A stretch of DNA of 58,919 nt from Lindgomyces ingoldianus (lineage: Eukaryota > Ascomycota > Dothideomycetes > Pleosporales > Lindgomycetaceae). The stretch spans positions 1,202,926 through 1,261,844 of the forward strand of contig NW_022985175.1 of the NCBI RefSeq assembly GCF_010093535.1. Direction: 5' to 3'. Made by a program: the position numbers and the translations under genes. Every line of letters starts with the position of its first letter. Position 1 is the first letter of the stretch. Below are positions 1-10,600 of the stretch, one piece after another. The notes under the pieces are model-generated. The model did no database searches. It worked only from the letters and a program-made list of their open reading frames with translations, and had not been told where the DNA came from.

Positions 1-1640
1 GTTTCGGTCCCTGGCTTGATGTCCGCATCTCCGCCAGCTGTTGGGCTGAGAACGACGCCCCGATCTCCCGCAGTCGTTTCCTGTCCGTCTTTCCGGATGC
101 CATCATCGGCAGCTGTGCAACGGCGAAGTACACGTCCGGGACCATGTAGCCCGGCAGACGCTCCGCCAACTTCTTGTCTGCTTCGACTGGAAAGATGACT
201 CGCGCCAGCGAACTAGTCTCAGTTGGCTTGTCAGTCAAAAGTGCACTCTCTATCTCAACGTCTAACTGCAGGAAGGCAGCTAGCATCGCATTTTGATTCT
301 GTCCCTTGGGCGTGATGACCTCCACTGTCATTAACTTGACCTCGGGCATGCACTCCCGCAAATGGTGCTCAATCTCGCCGAGCTCGACCCGCTGGCCTCG
401 CACCTTGACTTGATCGTCTTTGCGGCCCATATAGACCAGATTGCCGCCAGGCCCGTAGTAGACCAGGTCTCCCGTCTTGTACATTCTTCCTTGTCGCCCG
501 GGATGGCCTACCCCGCCCTCCAGCAGCCAGGTGGGATCGTTGACGAAGGCCGCCGTCGTCTTCTCCGCATCATCGAGATAGCATCGCGCAAGGATCGGCC
601 CTTCAATCAGGAGCTCTCCAATCGACCCTATGGGAGCTAGTCTGTTGTGGTCTTCTCGGTCTACCACCCAACTTACGGAGGCGATGGATTTTCCAATAGT
701 GCCCGATACGTAGTCTTGGCTGACCATATGCGCAGTGCACATGATGCAGCACTCAGCAGGGCCATACGCACTCACAAGATTCACATCTGACCATCTCAGG
801 AGATCTCTGTAGCTGACAGTTTCACCTCCGAGGAGCAACGTCTTGAGAGTCAGAATTGATTGTGGTTCTAGCAATTGTGCCACAGATGGAGTAAGCAACG
901 CCCAGTTCACATCCATAGTATTGATAGCCTTAGCTAGATTGTTGCGACGATCGTTCTCAGAAGGGACGCACACACAGCCGCCAAAGACCAATGTAGTAAT
1001 AATCTCAGTGATGCAAGCATCGAAGGTGTATGAGGCGAATTGAAGAGCTCGAGTATATGGAGTGAATCCCAACACTTTACCGTGGTTTAAGCAGCTCGTC
1101 GAGAGCGCTCTGTGCTCCAGGACAACGCCCTTGGGTATTCCGGTACTACCAGATGTAAAGATGACATAGGCAGCATTGTTTGCTGTTACTGTAGAATGAA
1201 TCAAGTCGCCGTGCAAAGGCAGCTTGTTTATGGCTGATTCGCTGACTGAGAAGACAGCAGGGCCTGTGGATTTCCAAACCATCGAGCACTGTTTTGATGC
1301 AAGTACCACTGTGGCCCTTGTCTGCTTAAAAATCTCTCTGTGGCGGCTTACGGGATGGTTTGGATCCAGCGGTACAAATACTCCACCGGCCTTGAGCACC
1401 GCCAGCATCGCGACTACGGTCCACATGGACTTCTCGAAGCACAATGGCACAATATCTTCTAGCTTGACACCCAAGCGTACGAGGTGTCTTGCCAGTCTAG
1501 TGGACAGCGCATCCAGCTCGCCGTATGTCATCTCGCCGTCCCACGAGCAGATGGCAGGCGCATCGGGCTGTTCCCGGACCTGCTCTGCGAACAGGTCGTG
1601 AGCGCACCGTTCGACCGCTGCTGGAGTTTTGCGGTTTGAT
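1..1640 (-). other. NRPS adenylation domain A4
   Basis: Fourth activating domain. TSGSTGIPKGVVLEH is at about 1160-1116, FDACITEII near 1022, AYGPAECC near 765, A8 near 420-365, and SGKTDRKRLREIG near 90-50. Hand-read code D-A-T-L-L-G-A-I-M plus lysine. Bases 1-255 are identical to 7729-7983 of A2 and very similar to 10966 onward in A1. The following T domain lies outside the window. Confidence 0.9.
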
Positions 1641-4600
1641 GCCCACAGTTCTGTTCTCTCCTCAAGCGTGAGTGGGTCCATGTCAGCCACCTTCTCTTCT
1701 GGTTGTGCTCTGGCCAACTGTTGCATGATGAAGCTGAACTGGCTCAATACCTTCTTGACCAGCCACTCCTCTACCACCCGCCTATCAAAGCTTGCTGTAA
1801 TGTGTATTCCGTCTGCGGACAGTGTGCACTGCAGCATTAGCCCATAAGTCGAGAAGTCCTGCAGCTCGGAGCGGCCACGCCACTCTCCTAGTACCCGATT
1901 GCTTCCAGGAGCGTCGCTTGCAGGCTGCACAACCAGCAGAGTCTGGAAGTCGCAGGCATGCCGCGCACCTGCTGACATCTTGGCAATCCGTTGCAGTCCC
2001 GTCTGCTCGTACGGGATCATGTCCGTCGCCTGCTGCTGCAATCGCTGGAGGAAGGCAGATACAGTCTGATCGCCTGCCACTCGCACTCGCACCGGCACCG
2101 TTGCGATAGTAGGCCCAACCATGGCTTCAATGCCAGCAACAGGGGCATTGCGTCCAGTGACTGTAGTGCCGAACACCACATCGTCTGAGTTCGTGTATCG
2201 ACTGATGATGATTGACCAGGCGGCGCGGACAAGCGTTGCTGTCGTCGTGTTAGAGGGTGCTTTGGGAAGCGGAGGGCATTGACAGTCTATCATAGCATTC
2301 GCAAAAGGCTGCTGCACTGCTGACGGTAGGGGCGGGAATGGTGTCGCTTGGCAGTCATGGAGAGCGTTCTTCCAGTAGCGGGTCGCGACCTCCTGGTCTT
2401 GCTGGTTGAGATACTTGATGAAGGTGTGAAAACCAGGCCGCTGTTCTACCATGCCGTCGGTGTATGCCTTGGTTACCACATCTATGATTTGAGGCAGTGA
2501 CCAGCCGTCGTACAACGCGTGATGAACTGTCCATACCATCCAGCGCTTCTCTCCTTTTTCTTCTGTGACAATGGCGTAGCGTGTCAAGGGATCACCGAGC
2601 CCCATGGACACTGACTTGTCCTTCTTAAGGTACTCCTCTAGTCCTTCTGCCTCAAGCCATGAGATATCCTCTGCTATCACGGCCTGCAGCAAGCCAAGAT
2701 GGCTGTTCTGCACGATCCGCGTGCGCAACACTTCCATTGAGCGGAAGACGTGCTCCCAAGCAGCTCGGAAAGCCTCTTCGTCTATCTCAGCGAGCAGCTC
2801 CAGCACACCCTGCATGATGTAGTCGCCTGCTCGCTTAGACGTCAGCGACACCAGCCCTTCCTGCAGCGGCGAGCATGGGTACAAGTCCTTGACGAGGCCG
2901 GCATCAACGCTGCAGCTAACGGCCGCTTCCGCGCGGGCGGCGGCCACGGCCACCTCTTTGCCCAGCAGAGAAAAGGGAAGAATCTCTTCGGAAGCGCTGC
3001 CACTATAGCTATAGTCTAATCCAGCTAAGCCCGCGAGTGTAGGATTGCGGAAGATGTCTGCCACGCTCAGGTGCATTCCCATCCTTCGAGCTTCACCGAC
3101 CAGCTTCATGGCCGCGATCGAGTCGCCGCCGAGGCGGAAGAAGCTGTCGTCCAGGTCAATTCTCTGCGCCTCGATGCCCAGCGCGCGGGCCCACAGTTGT
3201 TGCATCGTGCTTTGTGCCGTTGACAGTTCCTGCTGCCCCTTGATCCCTTGAGTGGATGTTTCTTTTTGTTGTCGTTGCGCGAGCATCTTGCGGTCGACCT
3301 TGCCGTTCTGGTTGATTGGCATTGCGTTTAGGACAGTAATGCTTTGAGGGACCATGTAAGTAGGCAGCTGGGCCTCAAGCATCTTATGCAACTGCTGTTG
3401 GGTTTTCTGTAGGTATTGCTGCCGTAACGGCCTGCTACTGAGACTCTGCAGTAGTCGATCCGCGTCATCGCCAGGGAACTGGAACATCACCCGCTTCCCT
3501 CCATCTTGGGGCTGATACCGGTGGAAGACAGCGTCCAGACCACCCTTCTGTGAGTGCTGCCTGCTCCAGCTGATCTCAACCTGGTAGCCAGTTTCTTCAG
3601 CAAGGTCAACCAAGTCAATGGCAGAAAGGGCGGGGACATGATGTGCTTCCTTGTACACAGAGGAGAGCCAGTCCTGCTGAGCCGTTGTCTCTGATGCCGC
3701 AGTGTCCAGCAAGGCGACAAGGCAGCGGCTTACAATGGTCTTGCTGTAAGGGATATTGCTCACCGCGACTAGAGGTGAGGTAGAGGAGCTGTGCAGCTGC
3801 TCTAGGAGAGACTGGCGATCTAGTTTGCGCTCCGCAAAGTCAATCCATCTCTCTTGCTCAATGTAGTGAATGTCATGCTCTGGGTGGCCTCGGGCCCTGA
3901 TGTGGACCACTACTGCGTATCGATAGCAGCTCAGCTCATTGGTCGCTTTCATCTTCTTGGGCAGGATCTCGACGTGTTCGATTAGCCCTGGCAGGCGACT
4001 TGGCAGGGCGGTAAAAAAAGCTGGGTCGACAAGCAGCTCCCGCTCACCTCGCTCCATGTCGGCCATCATGCGTAGAATTTCAGCCTTTGTGGCCTTGTCG
4101 CCGGCTATGCGTAGCGCTCGGGTGGCTAGGAACTCGCGGTACAGCGTGTACGACCGGATGTCGCCAAAGAAGAGGGTACGCACGCCTTCAAGCGCAATTA
4201 TGTCCTGGATAAGCTTGAAAAGATAGGCCTGGCTAGGAAAGTACTGCACAACTGAGTTCATGACCACAAGGTTGGCGGTAATTGGCCATTCCAGCTGGCC
4301 AACGTCTGCTGCTGTGGCTTTATACATGTGCACCTTTCCTGCCAGTGCAGGCATGGACTTGACAGTTGCCGTGATGAAGTCGACTGCCTTTTGAGATGGC
4401 TCAAGGCCGACATAGCTCTGCAGGCCCTTGCACACATTGAAGAGGACCATGCCGGTGCCTGATCCGATTTCTAGAACGTTCCCAGGCTCCTGACCGTTGA
4501 GCAGCGTGGCGATGGTGTCGTCTAGCCACTCGCTCATCTCTGCCTTGTCTATATCCGTACCGTCGTACATAGACGTCCATCCGATGAAGTCGCGTCCAAT

Positions 4601-7600
4601 GGTCCCGGGTCGAACGTTGTGGATTGGAGAGTAGATATCAACATCGAACTGTTCCTCCCATGCTTCGACGTGCTGCGATTCGGGGGCAGCACCAGCCTCA
4701 TCGGCCAGCGCATCGTCTTCATGGATGGTGACAAAGCCTGTGAGCCGGACCTCGTCGTTATCGTGCTGTTGCAGCACAGTCACTGCATCGCTGACAGAGC
4801 TGTGGCTGCGGAGGATGTGCTCAATCTCTCCTAGCTCAACACGGTTTCCCCGGATCTTGATTTGTCCGTCCATCCGGCCGAAAAACTCCAGCAGACCGTC
4901 TGTAGGGCGATGGCGGACGTAATCGCCTGTTCGATAGGCTCTCACCATCCGGCCAGCGACTGTGACAGTAACAAACCTATCGATGTCTCCCTGGGGCTCA
5001 ATGTAGCCCCGTGCTAAACCGTCACCCGTGACCACGAGCTCTCCGATGACCCCTAGCGGCACCAGTCGCATCTCCGGATCCATAACGTAGGCGCCTGAGT
5101 TGCTCAACGCCCGGCCGATTGGCACACCGTTGGTGAACTTCTCCTCTTTGTGTAGGACGAAGGTCGCGCTGATGCCTGTGTTCTCTGTCGGACCATAGCA
5201 ATTAATAACCTTACCGGTGAGGCTTCTTTCCGCTGCAAAGTAGTCCTTCGGGTACATTGCTTCACCCCCCACACAAAGCATTTCAATTGTGGCGAATATC
5301 GAAGAAGACTCTAGAGTGTACTGTCTAAACAAGGCTGGTGTGAGCACGGCCATCTGAATGGAGCGTTGATTAAATATCTCAGCTATAGCATCTGGGTCCA
5401 GCACTATCATTGCGTCAATGCAAACGAGCGTTCCGCCGTTTAAGAGACAGGCATAAATCTCCCATGTTGAGACGTCGAAGGCAAGATTTGTCATGTGAGC
5501 CATGACTCGCGATGCTGGTAGGTGCTGTACGAGGTTGTTGTCTCTAACCAGGCGCACAATGCCGCGATGCTCTACCATGACTCCCTTGGGCTGGCCCGTC
5601 GATCCCGAGGTGAACATAACATATGCAAGGCTGGTAGCTGACGGCCCGATCGCCATGGCAGATCTATACCCCACAGAATCATCGTTAGCCTGCTGGTTCA
5701 GGACTTCGGTAATGCGGACGAACTCGATGTTGCTCAGCTTCACTTTCGGAGCTTGCACGCCAGATCCAAGCAAGATGACCCTCTGGCCTGGAAGGGACGA
5801 AAGGATAGCTTCCATGCGCTTCCCTGGTATTTTAACATCGAACGGTAGGTACGCCAGGTTGGCCTTCAGAATGCCCAGGAACGCAACGATGGTTTGACAG
5901 CTTCGACTTGAGAGCACGCCGACTAGACTCTCAGGCGGGAACAAGCGCCGTACCAGCCACCGAGCAAGAAGATCTGATTCCCTGTCCAGCTCAGCGTAGC
6001 TCATCTCCGCTGAAGCGTCTGTGACGGCGATCCTGGATGGATGTGCCGAAGCTTGCTGGATGAAGAGGTCGACAATGCTTAAGTCGCGCGGGTAGTTTGT
6101 TTGCTCAATCTGAACAAGCCCCATCCTGTCAAGCCTGGAATATTGGGCCTTAGTTAGGAGGGGTAAAGAGGCAACTGCTGTCTTTGGCTCTCTCAGGGAC
6201 ACTTGGAGGATGTTGTGAAAGAGCGACAGCATGTTGTCAATTGTCTCAGGCGCATAGAGATCTGTTGAGAAAAAGACGTTGCCCTGTAGGCCGGAGGGCT
6301 CTTGGAAGAAATGAAACTCCAGGTCAAACCTTGAGGTTACTGAGACATGCATACTCTCTGTTTCCACCCCTTCTAGTATTAGTTGTCCCAGGTTTCGCTG
6401 CGAGTGCACCGCAAAGACAAGCTGAACAAGTGGATGACGAGACAGGTCTCGGTCAGGCTTCAGTTGCGAGACAATGCTCTCGAACGGCACGTCCTGATTC
6501 GAAAGCGATGCAACTGCTACAGCATGGACCTGTTGAACTAGTTCTTCAAAACTCTCGTCATGAATTGTGATCCGAAGGCACTGCATGTTCACAAAGAATC
6601 CAATAATGTCTTTTACCTCCCAACGGTCCCGATTTGCATTTGCAGTGCCAATGGTGGCATCGTCCTGGCCAGTAAGGCGGAAGTGCGTAGCTCTAAATGC
6701 AGCGAGAAGAGCCACGAATAGAGTCACCCCGTGCGCTTTGCAGAATTCCTGCAACTCCGCATACAGCGGGCCGCTGATCTCTAGCGTTCGCATATCAGCT
6801 TTTCCAGACAGAGTCGCGGGTCTGGGCTTATCGCAGAGCAGCTCTGCCGGTCGGCTTCCCTGGAGCTGCGTGAGCCAGTAGCTGAGCTGTCTTTGGTGCT
6901 CCTCGACCTGGGGTTTTTGTCTCTGCCACACAGAGAAGTCTCGGTACTGGATGGGCAGAGGGTGTACCTGGGATAGTGGGTCCTGGCTGCGCATCGCGGC
7001 GGAGTAGAACGCAGCCAGTTCGCGCATAAGCACATCGACAGACCAGCCGTCGGAAACGATGTGATGCATAACGATGGACAGCAAGTGATCATTTTTCTGT
7101 ATTTGGTAAACAGATACTCTCCATCCAGGCTCATTGCGCAGGTCGAAGGGAGTTGTCTGGTCCTGCTGCACGGCGTCCGCAAGACCCCGTTCATCGTCTG
7201 GGAGAATGTCTATGACGTTGAGTTCTTTGGCGCGGAATGGTTGAACCATCTGCACACTGACACCGCCATTGGTAGCGAAGGTTGTCCGGAGCGTCTCGTG
7301 GCGACTCTCAATCGCGAGAAGAGCCGTGTTGAGCGCAGTCAGCTGAAGCGGGCCCCTGATGCGCACAGCGAACGGCATAAGGTACCAGTTCAAGCCAGGA
7401 TACAGTTGCTCCAAGAACCACAGTCGGCCCTGTGCAAACGATTGCTCCGCAGGCCCCACATGATCAATGTGCGGGATAGTAGAAACAGTGCTGTCGGCGA
7501 AACCAATGGCTGCAGAGGCCAGCTGGTCCAGCCCCGGATTGCGGAAGATGTCTGCAACGCTTAGCTGCACCTCCATCCTGCGAGCTTCGCCGACTAGCTT

Positions 7601-10600
7601 CATGGCTTCGATCGAGTCACCGCCAAGGCGGAAGAAGCTGTCGTCCAGCCCAATACTCTCCGGCTCAATGCCCAGCACCCGCGCCCACAGCTGCTGCATC
7701 GCCTTCTCTATCTCGGTCGATGGTAGTCGTTTCGGTCCCTGGCTTGATGTCCGCATCTCCGCCAGCTGTTGGGCTGAGAACGACGCCCCGATCTCCCGCA
7801 GTCGTTTCCTGTCCGTCTTTCCGGATGCCATCATCGGCAGCTGTGCAACGGCGAAGTACACGTCCGGGACCATGTAGCCCGGCAGACGCTCCGCCAACTT
7901 CTTGTCTGCTTCGACTGGAAAGATGACTCGCGCCAGCGAACTAGTCTCAGTTGGCTTGTCAGTCAAAAGTGCACTCTCTATCTTAACGTCCAACTGCAGG
8001 AAGGCAGCTAGCATCGCATTTTGATTCTGTCCCTTGGGCATGATGACCTCCACTGTCATTAACTTGACCTCGGGAATACACTCCCGTAAATGGTGCTCAA
8101 TCTCGCCGAGCTCGACTCGCTGGCCTCGCACCTTGACTTGCTCGTCTTTGCGGCCCACATAGACCAGATTGCCGCCAGGCCCGTAGTAGACCAGGTCTCC
8201 CGTCTTGTACATCCTGCCGTGTCTCCCGGGATGGCCTTCGCCGCCCTCCAACAGCCAGGCGGGATCATTGATGAACGCTGCATTTGTCTTCTCGATATCG
8301 TTGAGGTAGCCACGGGCAAGGATGGGTCCTTCAATCAGGAGCTCTCCAATCGATCCTACGGGATGCAATTTGTTGTGGTCTTCTGGGTCGACTACCCAGC
8401 TCACGGAAGCGATGGACTTACCAATAGTTCCAGACTTGAATTCTAGTGGCCTAAAACAAGCGCTGCTGAAAATACAACACTCAGTAGGGCCATACACAGT
8501 CATCATCTCAGCATGGTTCATCCATTTTTTCCAATCCACGTGGTCAACCCATTCTCCACCAAGTGCGAGTGTCGTAAGCGAAGGCACTTCTGTGGGATCT
8601 ATCACTCGCGCAACGGAAGGAGTCAAGAAAAGCCAATTCACGTTCATGCTGTTGATGGTGTTAGTAAGGTCATTACGCCTACTGTCTTCCGATGGGACGC
8701 AAACTCCTCCACCATGTACAAGCGTAGTGAGGATCTCGGCAACGCAAGCATCGAAGGTGTACGAGGCGAACTGAAGAGCTCGGGTATACGGTGTGAATCC
8801 CAACGCTTTGCCGTGGTTCAGGCAACTGGTGGAGAGCGCTTGGTGTTCCAGTACGACGCCTTTTGGTATTCCAGTACTGCCGGACGTGAAGATGACGTAC
8901 GCAGCATTATTTGCTGTTACTGTAGAATGAAGCTCACCGGTTTGTAAAGGTAGCTTATTGATGGTTGATTCACTGACTGCGAAAACAGACCGGGCCGTAA
9001 ATTTCCAAAGCAGGGAGCATTGTGTTGATGTCAGGATCAGAGTAGCTCCTGTCTGCTTTAAAATCTCCTCGTGGCGAGTTCTTGGATGCTCTGGGTTTAG
9101 GGATGCAAACGCTCCACCGGCCTTCAGCACGGCCAGCATCGCGACCACGGTCCACATCGACTTCTCGAAGCACAGCGGCACAATGTCTTCTGGCTTAACA
9201 CCCAACCCGACGAGGTGGCTTGCCAGTCTAGTCGACAACGCATCCAGCTCGCTATATGTCAGCTCACCATCCCACGCGCAGACGGCAGGCGCCTCGGACC
9301 GCGCCCTTGCTTGCTCTTCGAACAGATCGTGGACACATCGGTCGACCGCCGCCGGTATCTCACGGTTCGATGCCCATAGCTCCTCTCTGTCCCCTGGCGT
9401 GAGGGCGTTGATGTCCGCTATAATTGTCTCTGGATCTGCTCTGGCCAGCTGCTGCATGATATAGCTGAACTGGTCCAGCAGCTTCTTGACTAGCCACTCC
9501 TCCACCGCCCGCTCGTCGAAGCTTGCTGTGATGCGAATTCCTTCTGCGGCCAATGTACACTGCAACATCAGCCCATAAGTCGAGAATTCCTGCAGCTCGG
9601 AGCGGTCAAGCAACTCTCCTAGTAACTGATCGCTGCGAGCAGCATCTCTTGCAGGCTGGACTACAAGCAGCGTCTGGAAGCCGCAGGCATGCCGCGCGCC
9701 CGCTCCCACCTTGGCGATCCGCTGCAGCCCCGTCTGCTCGTACGGGATCATGTCCGTCGCCTGCTGCTGCAAGGCTTTCAGGAAAGCAGATACTGTCTGC
9801 TTGCCTGCCACTCGCACTCGCACCGGCACAGTGGCAATTGTGGGTCCGATCATGGCTTCAATGCCGGCGACAGGTGCATTGCGTCCCGTGACTGTAGTGC
9901 CAAACACCACGTCGTCCGAGTTGGTGTATCGACTAGCGATGACGGCCCAGGCGGCATGAATGAGCGTTGACGTCGTCGTATCAGAGGGTGCTTTGGGCAA
10001 CGGAGGGCACTGATAGTCCATCATCGCATCCGCAACCGGCTGCTGCACCACCGCTGGAAGCGGAGGGAACGGTGCCGCCTGGCAGTCAGTCAGAGCGGCG
10101 TGCCAGTACGCTGCAGCCGCCTCATGGTCTTGCTGGCTGAGATACTTGGCAAAGGCATGGAAACCAGGCTGCTGTTCTACCACACCCTCAGTGTACGCCT
10201 TGGTTACCGCGTCTATAACTCGGGGCAGCGACCAGCCGTCGTACAGCGCGTGGTGAACCGTCCACACCATCCAGCGCCTCCCTCCCTGCGCTTCCTTGAC
10301 GATGGTGTAGCGTGTCAAAGGATCGCCGAGTCCCATGGACACTGACTTATCCTTCTCAAGGTACTCCTCGAGTTCCTTAGCCTCTGTCCAACGGATGTCC
10401 TCTGCTATCACGGCCTGCAGCAAGCCAAGTTTGCTATTCTGGACGATCCGGGTACGCAACACTGTCATTGACCGGACGACGTGCCCCCAGGCAGCTCGGA
10501 AAGCCTCTTCGTCTATGTCAGACCGCAGCTCCAGCACGCCCTGCATGATGTAGTCGCCTGCTCGCTTGGATGTTAGCGACACTAGCCCTTCCTGCAGCGG